Source: a virus. Taken from it: DNA of 64,000 bases. Both the position numbers and the translations under genes were made by a program. Under the pieces are notes generated by a model. That model did no database searches and was not told the DNA's origin. It was given only the letters and a program-made list of their open reading frames with translations. The DNA lies in IMG/VR virus record IMGVR_UViG_3300025728_000009, positions 1 to 64,000 of that record. One strand, 5' to 3'. Below are positions 55,684 to 63,418 of this stretch, piece after piece. How positions within the stretch are numbered: position 1 is the stretch's first letter; each line of letters begins with the position of its first letter.

Positions 55684-55751
55684 TTGACATAGCTTTGAAA
55701 GAAGCCTAAACTGAGGACCAGAGCATCTCTGCCTTGGTCCTTTTCTTTGTT
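55684..55751 (+). promoter_or_regulatory. Promoter directly followed by terminator hairpin
   Basis: TTGACA (55684-55689), 17 bases, TAAACT (55707-55712). Two bases later AGGACCA (55714-55720) pairs with TGGTCCT (55735-55741), followed by TTTCTTTG. A start about 7 bases after the -10 box would fall inside the left arm, so only read-through transcripts from nrdB could form the whole terminator. Confidence 0.75.
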
Positions 55752-55769
55752 TAAAATAGGAGAAATATT

Positions 55770-57749
55770 ATGGAATTCAAACGCTTCAGTTCACTAGAGA
55801 ATAGCTACCGTCAGAACCTCATTGACAAAGTTCAATATGAAGGTAAAGATGGTGGTCTGTGGATGGCTACCGAAAAGCTACACGGCTGCTTTCAGGATAA
55901 GACCAAAGTAACTCTACCTGATGGCAGTTATAAGACTATTCAAGAAATTGTAGAGTCCAAATACAGTGGTGAGGTTCTGGGTGTAGATAAAGAAGGCAAG
56001 CTTGTCCCAACCAAAGTTGTTAACTGGTATGAAAACGGGAATACAACTGAGTGGCTTAAAGTAACCTTCCAGACTTATGGTGGTAAGGGCGGTAACAGTC
56101 GTGCTGTAAAATGTACACCAAACCATAAGTTCTTTTCTCAAGGACAATATCTACCAATGTCGGAGTTGGTTGTTGGAGACTCTGTGGAGTACACCTATTC
56201 CGGTTGCTCTTTGAGTTTTATTCAAGAGCAAGTTCTCATTGGTAAGATGCTAGGAGATGGTTCTCTGACAAACTCCTCTGTGGCTTTTGGTCATAAAGAG
56301 TTGCACGAGGACTATACTGATTTTACCCTTAAATGTCTTGGTTCCTTGGCAGGTAAACGTCAGGCTGATACAATGTCGGGATATGGCACAACCATCAGCC
56401 GTGGTCGTAGTATCTCTACAGAAGAAATTGATAAGCTGTTTGAATCGTGGAGTAAGTCTGTTGGTCATGTGCCCAAACTCACTTTGACGCCAATTAGTCT
56501 TGCTTTCTGGTACTTGGATGATGGCAGTGTTTGCTTGAATGACAATCAGAAACCTCGTGCAAGCTTTGCTACCTGTGGTTTTACAAAAGAGTCTTGTCTT
56601 AACTTGAAAGCAAGCCTTGCAAATCTGGGTATTACTTCAGAAGTGAATGGCGAAGAGGGGCGTTTGAGGGTTACTTTGTCAGCAGACTCAACAGATTTGT
56701 TGTTCTCTTATATTTGCAACTTGGTTCCTGAATCTATGCAGTACAAGTTGCCCCCACAGTTTAGAATTCAAGGGTCTGGTGCAGGTTTTGTGGAACAAGC
56801 TACCCACGATTTCACATCTCGTAAATCTTATGCTGTTATTAAAAGTATTGAACAAGTCTGTGAAGATAAACAGCGGTACGATATCGAGACTGAAACTCAC
56901 AACTACTTTGCCAACAATCTGCACGTACATAATTGTAACTTTAGCTTCTGGTGTGATGGTAAGGAAGTAAAGTTTGCATCTCGTACACAGTTTGTTGATG
57001 GGACATTCTTTAATTGTCAAGCCGTTATGAATCAGTATTCCCAAGGCGTACTTGATGGATTCCCATACTTCGCTAAAGAAGGTCAGATACTGGTAATTTA
57101 TGGGGAGTTGTTTGGTGGTAACATTCAGAAAGAAGTAGAGTACGGAGAGAAAGACTTTAAAGCTTTCGATGTTGTAATTGACGGACAACCCGTTCAAAAA
57201 CAATCGGCAATTAATATTGCAGACTCTTGTGGTATTGAGTTTGTCCCTGTCATCCATACTGGTACATTAGCCGAGTGTTTAACTCTGTCAAACACGTTTA
57301 AGTCCACATTGACACCAGAGGGTTACAAAGAAGAGAACACGTCTGAAGGCTTGGTAATTGAGCCTGTAGAGCCTAATTGGTTTAACAATGGAAGTCGTAT
57401 CTACTTCAAAAATAAGACAGAAGGGTTTAGTGAGAAGAAACGTAAACCAAAAGAACATATTGTGTTTGAGTTGTCTGATGAAGAATCAGAGTTGATGAAT
57501 GAGCTTCTGACTTACAACACTATTCAACGTGTGTCTAATGTAATCAGCAAGATTGGTCAAGTAACCAATAAAGACTTTGGTAAGATTCTTGGCCTCACTA
57601 CACAAGACTTGCTTGAAGAGTTCACCAAGGAAACTGAACAAGATCCTAAGCAGATTGCTGAAAGTAATTGGAAATCTTTCCTGAAGCTGCTACAATCAGA
57701 AGTAGGTAAAGAGGTTCGTAGTCAATTTGTTGTGGCTTTGGAGGATTGA
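55770..57749 (+). CDS. Rnl2-type RNA ligase interrupted by an intein
   Basis: 659 residues as translated. Residues 1-39 and 389-659 join to a 310-residue ligase. Motif I KLHG (Lys36) lies right before the intein; CNFSF follows it, as in the EKxHGxNFSF block of T4 Rnl2. Motif III IYGELFGG, motif IV SEGLVIEP and motif V YFKNKTEG are present. T4 Rnl2-type enzymes seal nicks in RNA or RNA/DNA; here the target may be tRNA or mRNA broken by host defences. The ligase can only be active after protein splicing, because the intein sits beside the nucleotidyl Lys. Confidence 0.9.
   Translation: MEFKRFSSLENSYRQNLIDKVQYEGKDGGLWMATEKLHGCFQDKTKVTLPDGSYKTIQEIVESKYSGEVLGVDKEGKLVPTKVVNWYENGNTTEWLKVTFQTYGGKGGNSRAVKCTPNHKFFSQGQYLPMSELVVGDSVEYTYSGCSLSFIQEQVLIGKMLGDGSLTNSSVAFGHKELHEDYTDFTLKCLGSLAGKRQADTMSGYGTTISRGRSISTEEIDKLFESWSKSVGHVPKLTLTPISLAFWYLDDGSVCLNDNQKPRASFATCGFTKESCLNLKASLANLGITSEVNGEEGRLRVTLSADSTDLLFSYICNLVPESMQYKLPPQFRIQGSGAGFVEQATHDFTSRKSYAVIKSIEQVCEDKQRYDIETETHNYFANNLHVHNCNFSFWCDGKEVKFASRTQFVDGTFFNCQAVMNQYSQGVLDGFPYFAKEGQILVIYGELFGGNIQKEVEYGEKDFKAFDVVIDGQPVQKQSAINIADSCGIEFVPVIHTGTLAECLTLSNTFKSTLTPEGYKEENTSEGLVIEPVEPNWFNNGSRIYFKNKTEGFSEKKRKPKEHIVFELSDEESELMNELLTYNTIQRVSNVISKIGQVTNKDFGKILGLTTQDLLEEFTKETEQDPKQIAESNWKSFLKLLQSEVGKEVRSQFVVALED
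55887..56933 (+). mobile_element. Intein with LAGLIDADG homing endonuclease
   Basis: 349 residues (Cys40-Asn388 of the ligase). N-terminal splice block CFQDKTKVTLPDG and TPNHKFF (block B, with the His); C-terminal blocks RYDIETETHNYFANNLHVHN followed by the +1 Cys. The penultimate His and terminal Asn are intact, so splicing should work. Two dodecapeptide motifs, LIGKMLGDGS (156-165) and LAFWYLDDGS (244-253), both with their acidic residues, mark an active-looking endonuclease. Confidence 0.92.
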
Positions 57750-57751
57750 AA

Positions 57752-57928
57752 ATGAAAGGTTATGAAGACATTGCGGCCACTCTCGCCCTACTAATTGTTG
57801 TACTTGTAGGTGGTTACGTGTATCTAAACAGCGAAGTAATCAAACAACAAAGAGAAGAGTTACGTACAGCACCAAAGAAACATGTAGAGTCGAAGACTTT
57901 CGAGTCGTTGGTAAAAGTCACTGAATAA
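57752..57928 (+). CDS. Small membrane protein
   Basis: 58 residues from the ATG at 57752 after GGAGG. One helix (TLALLIVVLVGGYVYL) and a basic cytoplasmic or periplasmic tail. Last gene of the operon. Confidence 0.7.
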   Translation: MKGYEDIAATLALLIVVLVGGYVYLNSEVIKQQREELRTAPKKHVESKTFESLVKVTE

Positions 57929-57948
57929 CTTTATTCAAGACAAAAGAA

Positions 57949-57975
57949 AGCCCGAGAGACTCACGTCCTCGGGCT
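57949..57975 (-). terminator. Terminator between convergent operons
   Basis: AGCCCGAG and CTCGGGCT pair around an 11-base loop. The minus strand continues TTCTTTTGTC, the tract shared with 22132 and 33072. Probably ends both the lysis operon and, less strongly, the replication operon. Confidence 0.9.
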
Positions 57976-58030
57976 TAATCATATCTGAGATAAGCTGTTG
58001 GCTCAGCTTTCTGTGCCTAGTGGCTTCTTA

Positions 58031-58387
58031 TTATTGTTCTTTGCCGCTGTATATAACAGCGTTAGAATTATTATTGTTTATAATCTTTGGATTATTTTTG
58101 TATGTTGATTGCATGGTTTTCATCTGCATCTCAAGTATATATACACGTTGATCCGTACTCACTTGATAATCATCTTGCCTTTCAGAAACCTTATTCAACC
58201 TTGTCTCTAGATAATCCACATTATTAGCTACGACTTTCATAACCTCTTGCTGAACCAAAGTGAGCTTCTGAGCATAATTATTAGCTCCAGCATTCTCACT
58301 TGCGTTATTCATCAAGATTGTTATTAGAATTGTAGATAAAAGAAGGTAGGCTATTGTCCCTGCTCGATCCAGTATTTTCCAAAACAA
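58031..58387 (-). CDS. Membrane-anchored coiled-coil protein
   Basis: 118 residues, TTG start after GGAGG. One helix (IAYLLLSTILITILM, about 12-26) then a long coiled coil (about 45-95). Topology like an inner membrane lysis accessory protein. No family recognised. Confidence 0.65.
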   Translation of the reverse strand: MFWKILDRAGTIAYLLLSTILITILMNNASENAGANNYAQKLTLVQQEVMKVVANNVDYLETRLNKVSERQDDYQVSTDQRVYILEMQMKTMQSTYKNNPKIINNNNSNAVIYSGKEQ

Positions 58388-58400
58388 CTAGACCTCCGAC

Positions 58401-58682
58401 TTACTTCCGTGATTTTAAAGTTCCGAAATACAAATCAAGCCTCGCCAAGAGGTCGGATCGCATCCCTTCAATATTAGTAACCAATCTTTGCTCTGTATCC
58501 TTGAGCTGCTGATTACTTACTTTGTCTGTATAGAGGAATAGCACTCTACTTTCTAACTCTTTGTTTTGTGTTCGGATGTCTTGAATAACAAGAATGCCAA
58601 GGGCCATCACAACTGAGATAAGACCTAACGCGAGCCTTTCCCACAAAGCAGAAATACGATTGTTCGCGCTATCATTTGACAT
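58401..58682 (-). CDS. Membrane-anchored protein near lysis genes
   Basis: 93 residues from the ATG at 58682. One helix (LALGLISVVMALGILVI, about 16-32), then coiled coil. Similar build to the protein at 58031, so the two may be distant duplicates. Overlaps the o-spanin gene by 11 bases. Confidence 0.65.
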   Translation of the reverse strand: MSNDSANNRISALWERLALGLISVVMALGILVIQDIRTQNKELESRVLFLYTDKVSNQQLKDTEQRLVTNIEGMRSDLLARLDLYFGTLKSRK

Positions 58683-58962
58683 TGTATAATCCCATCTGAG
58701 CCTTCTTATTCTTGCGGATAGCTTCCATCTGCTTTTCCCACAAACCAATACAACCAACATTCTTGTTTTGTGCAAGAGCTAGATCAATCAGACTTTCACC
58801 AGCAGGCTTAGCTTTGCAAGGGCTGGCCAACAAAGCATCACTTGGAAACACATTCACTATCGGTTGGGTAGACGGCACAGTATCCCTCCCGAAGCATCCC
58901 GATAAGACTAGTAGAGAGCATCCCATCATCAGGCAACACATTAGTTTCTTTAAGGTTTTCAT
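58672..58962 (-). CDS. Rz1: Rz1-like outer membrane spanin lipoprotein
   Basis: 96 residues. Signal peptide with lipobox LSGC (Cys23). The mature part (SDALLASPCKAKPAG ... GCIGLWEKQMEAI) has the Leu-Leu, Cys and C-terminal helix spacing of Rz1-type proteins. Its start lies inside the Rz-like gene in another frame, the classic nested arrangement. Joins the inner membrane spanin to fuse the membranes at lysis. Confidence 0.8.
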   Translation of the reverse strand: MKTLKKLMCCLMMGCSLLVLSGCFGRDTVPSTQPIVNVFPSDALLASPCKAKPAGESLIDLALAQNKNVGCIGLWEKQMEAIRKNKKAQMGLYNVK

Positions 58963-59278
58963 TCTTAATTATCTCTTGTTTTACATGAGGCTTTCTTAGC
59001 TGCTCAATCTTGTCAGATACTTCGTTAGTTTTAGTTTCTGCTACTTTCTTCTCAGCCTCAACTTCAACCACCGAAGCACTATCTGTTTCACAAGACAAAT
59101 GCTTCAAGTTGAGGGACTTTTCATACTCTGCAATCGTTTCCTTGGATTCTTTGAGTGCGTATATAGCCACAGCTTTATCGTTACTGAGAGAGTAGGAAAG
59201 ATAGCCAAATCCTAAAGTGCTTATAGATAAGCCAAGGATGATGTAGAACGTTATTGAATTGAATAGGTTGAACATCAT
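58838..59278 (-). CDS. Rz: Rz-like inner membrane spanin
   Basis: 146 residues. N-terminal anchor (ITFYIILGLSISTLGFGYL), then a long charged coiled-coil periplasmic part (LKESKETIAEYEKSL; EAEKKVAETKTNEVSDKIEQ). C-terminal Cys pair. Overlaps the Rz1-like gene by 125 bases. Confidence 0.8.
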   Translation of the reverse strand: MMFNLFNSITFYIILGLSISTLGFGYLSYSLSNDKAVAIYALKESKETIAEYEKSLNLKHLSCETDSASVVEVEAEKKVAETKTNEVSDKIEQLRKPHVKQEIIKNENLKETNVLPDDGMLSTSLIGMLREGYCAVYPTDSECVSK

Positions 59279-59295
59279 CCTTTCCTTATTATCTA

Positions 59296-60591
59296 TTAGG
59301 TTTCCATCAACCCGCTAATCCAAAGATTAGAAAGTGCAAAATCCCACTGAGACATGTCTATTTGCACATGGCCGATATGAACGTGTAACTTACCTGCCGG
59401 TGTTTGGTCGAGCGCGGTAAACCCCCTATCAAAATAAAACCCCATGTCTGTTGGAGTACCTACCGGAATAGAGCCGTCAGACAGTTTACGGAATTTAACT
59501 TGAAATCCTGTACCAGTAGACGCAAGTACCAGCGGCACATAGTCTACAGCAGCATTACCATAAGCCGTTACAACAGGCTGCACATTACCATTGATAGTAG
59601 GGTGAGTTACTGTTAAAATCCCCGTACCTGTATCATAGGTAGATGTAATAAGAGAGTTGAACGGGGAGTTTGATGTCCCCCACACAGACCCAGTGTAGTT
59701 AATCCTGCCAGCCATACGACGCAAGAGGAAGAGAGTTGTCAACCCAGAAGAAGGTGTTCTGACATCAAAGGGTATCCTAAGTTCAGCAGAAGAACTATCT
59801 GTGTAAGCTTGAACAATAGCCTTGAGGTTTGTTTGCAGTTGAGGGTGTGTAATAGTAATCAACCCACTTCCTGCCACAGATACACTAAAGCGGCTAGCAC
59901 CAAAGAACCTGGAGTCTGGTGTAATAGTGTTGGTTGCAAGGTCGATTGTAAATGAACAAGGAACACCAGCCCTAACAAATGCTTGTGTAGCGCCTACAGA
60001 TCCGCCCACAGTCACACCGCAGGCCGCCGCCCGCTCATCTGGTGCAACAATCAAGGTGCCGATTTTACTACCTAGATAATCCAACTCAAGTTCTGTGCCA
60101 CCAACAACACCTGTAAAATTTACTGGGATGTGGGCGCTGTCACTAATTATCTGCCAGTTGGGGTTGATCGCTGTATCCCGACGCACTGTTGCAGCAATGA
60201 CGTTGTACTTCTTATCATCATTACCTTTTACCTTATCATCTTCTAAGGATGTAACTCGTGTTGCCAAGGAGTTGCTAGAAGGGATCTCAGCCCAAGACCC
60301 GGAGTACAGCCACCTTTTCCCAGTAGTTGTTTCATTAACCTCCATACCACTTTGAGGGGTAATAAATAGCCAAGATCCACCAATTCTTACGTAGAACTTA
60401 TTGTCAGTCGTAAGTACAACAGAGTTCCCCTCACTTGGACTACCCGGAAGGGCTGCTACAAACGAATCAACAGCTCCCTTTCCGAGAAAAGAGAGGGCTT
60501 TGAAGTTAGAGTTGATAGGATCACCCCAGCTAGCCTCACCAGTAGTCCAACCATAGTTAATGCCGAAAAACGGACTTGTAGTAGCTGGCAT
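59296..60591 (-). CDS. Tail fibre-like protein with DUF2793-type N-terminus
   Basis: 431 residues. N-terminus (GINYGWTTGEASWGDPINSN) is the GW-GE-W anchor also found in the tailspike at 61386; FYVRIGGSWLFITPQSGM and TGKRWLYSG follow, as in DUF2793 fibre proteins. The remainder is beta-rich repeats (GLITITHPQLQTNLKAIVQAY and GILTVTHPTINGNVQPVVTAY are related repeats). Probably a receptor-binding fibre; placed among lysis genes. Confidence 0.78.
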   Translation of the reverse strand: MPATTSPFFGINYGWTTGEASWGDPINSNFKALSFLGKGAVDSFVAALPGSPSEGNSVVLTTDNKFYVRIGGSWLFITPQSGMEVNETTTGKRWLYSGSWAEIPSSNSLATRVTSLEDDKVKGNDDKKYNVIAATVRRDTAINPNWQIISDSAHIPVNFTGVVGGTELELDYLGSKIGTLIVAPDERAAACGVTVGGSVGATQAFVRAGVPCSFTIDLATNTITPDSRFFGASRFSVSVAGSGLITITHPQLQTNLKAIVQAYTDSSSAELRIPFDVRTPSSGLTTLFLLRRMAGRINYTGSVWGTSNSPFNSLITSTYDTGTGILTVTHPTINGNVQPVVTAYGNAAVDYVPLVLASTGTGFQVKFRKLSDGSIPVGTPTDMGFYFDRGFTALDQTPAGKLHVHIGHVQIDMSQWDFALSNLWISGLMET

Positions 60592-60843
60592 TTAGCCTCC
60601 TTGATTCTCTTCTAAATTATCAGTGGTGAATTGTTTAATGAACTTACCCACTGTGCCAAGACTGGCTACAACACCCATTGCGATAATAATATAAACGGGA
60701 CTTAGGGAAACCAGACCCATACCAAAAGCTAAACTTACACCATAAGACAATGCGATAAGAATGTTGGCCACTAGACTTAAGAAAGAATAAGTACGAAGGT
60801 GTTGTTTTGGGTTATCAACTAATTTTGGTTTACTTAATTTCAT
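60592..60843 (-). CDS. Holin
   Basis: 83 residues. Basic N-terminus (MKLSKPKLVDNPKQHLRTYS) and two hydrophobic helices (about 22-42 and 48-66), then a charged tail. Size and position next to the endolysin fit a class II holin. Confidence 0.78.
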   Translation of the reverse strand: MKLSKPKLVDNPKQHLRTYSFLSLVANILIALSYGVSLAFGMGLVSLSPVYIIIAMGVVASLGTVGKFIKQFTTDNLEENQGG

Positions 60844-61381
60844 TTACTAAATCCTTTACTTCTTGTGGGACATCACCTATACACCATTTCCATTCTTTAG
60901 TTGCTCTGTTGATCAAACCATTCATGATAACCTTTTTACCTTCAGAGTTTTTTCCATGAACCCATTTGGTCAATTCATCACAAACAAGCTCATGTTTACC
61001 GGCATTGAAATATCTAAGCATGGTGCTTGACTGTAAGTTTCCAATACCCTTGTTGAAGGTGAAGTCTAGCAATGCTCCATATTCCCAATCTGATTTAAAC
61101 GGAACTTTAGTCACTGAGCGAAGTTGTTTGTCATGTTTGATAAGATCTTCAGCAAATTTCTGAATGCATTGATCGTAAGTGAGGTTTTGACCAAGTTTAA
61201 CGTCCGGTCCAGTGTGACCTAGACAATTCGTGGGCACGCCACCGGTATCTAGATAGGTCTTTAATACTGGTTGCCCATTGGGTGCTTCAGAGGGAGCAGT
61301 TAAGAAGGCACCAGCCAAAGCCAAGGAGCTAGCAAGACCAACCCCAAGAAGCTTTTTATACAAATTAGAGTTGGTGCTCAT
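60830..61381 (-). CDS. Endolysin, phage lysozyme family (GH24), with signal or SAR segment
   Basis: 183 residues from the ATG at 61381 after GAGGGA. Residues 10-30 (LGVGLASSLALAGAFLTAP) are a signal-anchor-type helix. TYLDTGGVPTNCLGHTG is the GH24 region with the catalytic Asp and Thr positions; DFTFNKGIGNLQSSTMLR and GLINRATKEWKW are later blocks. The usual catalytic Glu nine residues before the Asp is not there; a Glu four residues earlier (APSEAP) might serve. Cleaves peptidoglycan; export by the signal segment is inferred. Confidence 0.8.
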   Translation of the reverse strand: MSTNSNLYKKLLGVGLASSLALAGAFLTAPSEAPNGQPVLKTYLDTGGVPTNCLGHTGPDVKLGQNLTYDQCIQKFAEDLIKHDKQLRSVTKVPFKSDWEYGALLDFTFNKGIGNLQSSTMLRYFNAGKHELVCDELTKWVHGKNSEGKKVIMNGLINRATKEWKWCIGDVPQEVKDLVNEIK

Positions 61382-61385
61382 TATC

Positions 61386-63041
61386 TTAATTCCCTCTTTG
61401 TACTGCACATGAAAGTGTACCGGATGACAAGTCTACAGGAGAGCCACTAAGATTGAGCAGTGTCACAGTTACAGTGTCTGTTGCAGTAACTGCTGCCACC
61501 ATTACCAGACCACCAATATCTAAACTGAAAGAGGCTGTGGCTTTATCTGTGAGCTTGGCACCACTAACTGTAACTGTAGTCTGAGCTATTGCACCAGATG
61601 CAATGGAAGGTGGATCATAAGTTTTACTACCTGTCAGATAGAGGGCATTGTTACCACCATTTCTGCAACCACGTACAATACTATTAGTACCTAGGTCTGT
61701 AACAACTCCACCAGTATTGCTGCGGTTGAATATCAAATCTGTAGCTGAACAACCTGCTGCACCAACATCAATCAGTACAGTTTTGTGCCGACCGCCTCTG
61801 ACTTGGCAGAGTGTAGCTGTTGTACCAAAGATAATCTCGTTGTCAGAGTCACATGAGATAACCTCAATACCACTTCCTAGTGCATAAACATCGCCCACAC
61901 CGTTTGCTTCGAAGTCTGTTCCAAAGAACCGATCACCACTGGCACCTATTGGAGCAAACACACCATACTGTGAACATGCTTCAGATGTACCACCAATGAA
62001 GATATTCCCCAGAGTGTTGACCAAATGAATCCCTACATCTGGACCTTCAATGATAGGATTAGGGAAGTAACAGTAGGAAGTTTGTTCATTCACCAAACGC
62101 TTGTCTAGCATAACCCCGACTGCTGGCTTAGAGCCCAGATACCAACCTTCTTCGTTAACTGAGACTGCAACATCAATTTCAGTACATACGGCAAACTCAA
62201 CAAGTACACCGGCTGATGCAGTACCAGCACCACGAACCGAAGCACCGATTTTAGAGTGGTGAACACCGCGAACGTAAACAGCATTCAGTGCAGTAGATGG
62301 ACACTCAATGATGAATTTATTTCCCGCACCAAACTTCATGTTATACACAAGATCAGGAGCTGTTGGGCCAGCATCAAGAATTACTGCATTACCCACGCCG
62401 GAATATCGTAAGCGAACTTCGCCGCGAGCCTCAATCATCGAATCTTGAATAGCCCAGTTTGGAGAGACTGTATATTCGTAGATTCCAGCAGGGAATACGA
62501 GAAGTGTTGGAGTTGTTTGAGCAGCAATGTAGTTACGTGCTGCAAGAAAGGCTGCGTCCCAGTCGAGTTGTCCAACCACTTTAAAATCAATAATGCTGAT
62601 TTCTTCACGAAGTCGGTCAAAGACTTTACGCCCCAAGAAACCAATTTTGTTGGCTCCCTTAGCGACATCTGTAGAGTTATTTAGATTTGATTCTAAGTTA
62701 GCTACGGTTGTGGACAGATCAGTATTGCTGGGGATAAGAAGAAGTGAAGTACCGTTAAACTGGTAATATTGACCAGTGGTTCTCAAAGTCACCACAAACC
62801 ATTTAGGTGTTGGACTAGAATACCGCTGGCCACCTACATCAAAATAAAGTCTATTATCTGTAGTGTTAAAATGAGCTGTGCCAGTTGAATAGGCTGGAAG
62901 GGTGGCTGTAATACTGTCAATGTTTTTATCAAACATGTAGGAGAACTTGACAAGGTTTTCATCCATCCCCAAGTTCCAGTTTGACTCCCCAAGAGCCCAC
63001 CCAAATTTCCCCTCTAAGAAGGGCGATGTTTGTTGAGTCAT
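61386..63041 (-). CDS. Tailspike / beta-helix receptor-binding protein
   Basis: 551 residues. N-terminal anchor (GKFGWALGESNWNLGMDEN) as in the 431-residue fibre. A head segment (REEISIIDFKVVGQLDWDAAF, about 144-165) of the type that starts right-handed beta-helix tailspikes, then about 300 residues of helix coils. C-terminal domain (about 475-551: GAIAQTTVTVSGAKL ... VDLSSGTLSCAVQR) is a common trimeric end domain. May bind or cleave surface polysaccharide; catalytic residues not identified. Confidence 0.82.
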   Translation of the reverse strand: MTQQTSPFLEGKFGWALGESNWNLGMDENLVKFSYMFDKNIDSITATLPAYSTGTAHFNTTDNRLYFDVGGQRYSSPTPKWFVVTLRTTGQYYQFNGTSLLLIPSNTDLSTTVANLESNLNNSTDVAKGANKIGFLGRKVFDRLREEISIIDFKVVGQLDWDAAFLAARNYIAAQTTPTLLVFPAGIYEYTVSPNWAIQDSMIEARGEVRLRYSGVGNAVILDAGPTAPDLVYNMKFGAGNKFIIECPSTALNAVYVRGVHHSKIGASVRGAGTASAGVLVEFAVCTEIDVAVSVNEEGWYLGSKPAVGVMLDKRLVNEQTSYCYFPNPIIEGPDVGIHLVNTLGNIFIGGTSEACSQYGVFAPIGASGDRFFGTDFEANGVGDVYALGSGIEVISCDSDNEIIFGTTATLCQVRGGRHKTVLIDVGAAGCSATDLIFNRSNTGGVVTDLGTNSIVRGCRNGGNNALYLTGSKTYDPPSIASGAIAQTTVTVSGAKLTDKATASFSLDIGGLVMVAAVTATDTVTVTLLNLSGSPVDLSSGTLSCAVQRGN

Positions 63042-63050
63042 ATTAAATCC

Positions 63051-63416
63051 TTATTTCTTGTCTGGGGCAGTTGGTCGAGACTCTTTGTTAGGGAACCCAG
63101 TGGTCTCAGGAAGCCCACGAAGAAGCTTCCTATATTCCCGCCATTCAGCCACAGTCCCCTTGGCTTTAGGATCAGAGTCCTGAACCTTATTAAGCTCAGA
63201 ATCGGCCCTAACAAGCTCTGCATCTCTCCAAGATTTTTCCCTACTTTCTAGAACTTCTTTTGTTTCTTGTACCCAATAGAAGCCACCATTATCATAGGTC
63301 ATACCAACTCGGGCGTGAGGTGGGGCACTCTTCATAATAAGAGAGGGGTGGTATCTGCCTTCAGGATCAATATCCGTAAGTTCAATAACTTTGTCTGAAA
63401 GAATAATAGCCCACAT
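63051..63416 (-). CDS. Tail fibre assembly chaperone-like protein
   Basis: 121 residues from the ATG at 63416, AGGTGG upstream. Opening MWAIILSDKVIELTDIDPEG and YDNGGFYWV, and a C-terminal WREYRKLLRGLPETTGFP, match phage tail fibre assembly proteins. Lies between the glycine-rich fibre and the tailspike, so it may fold either. Confidence 0.75.
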   Translation of the reverse strand: MWAIILSDKVIELTDIDPEGRYHPSLIMKSAPPHARVGMTYDNGGFYWVQETKEVLESREKSWRDAELVRADSELNKVQDSDPKAKGTVAEWREYRKLLRGLPETTGFPNKESRPTAPDKK

Positions 63417-63418
63417 AT

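Noticed and set aside
56688-57257. 189-codon minus-strand open frame in the ligase gene
   Set aside because: Antisense to the intein and ligase; composition is that of a shadow.
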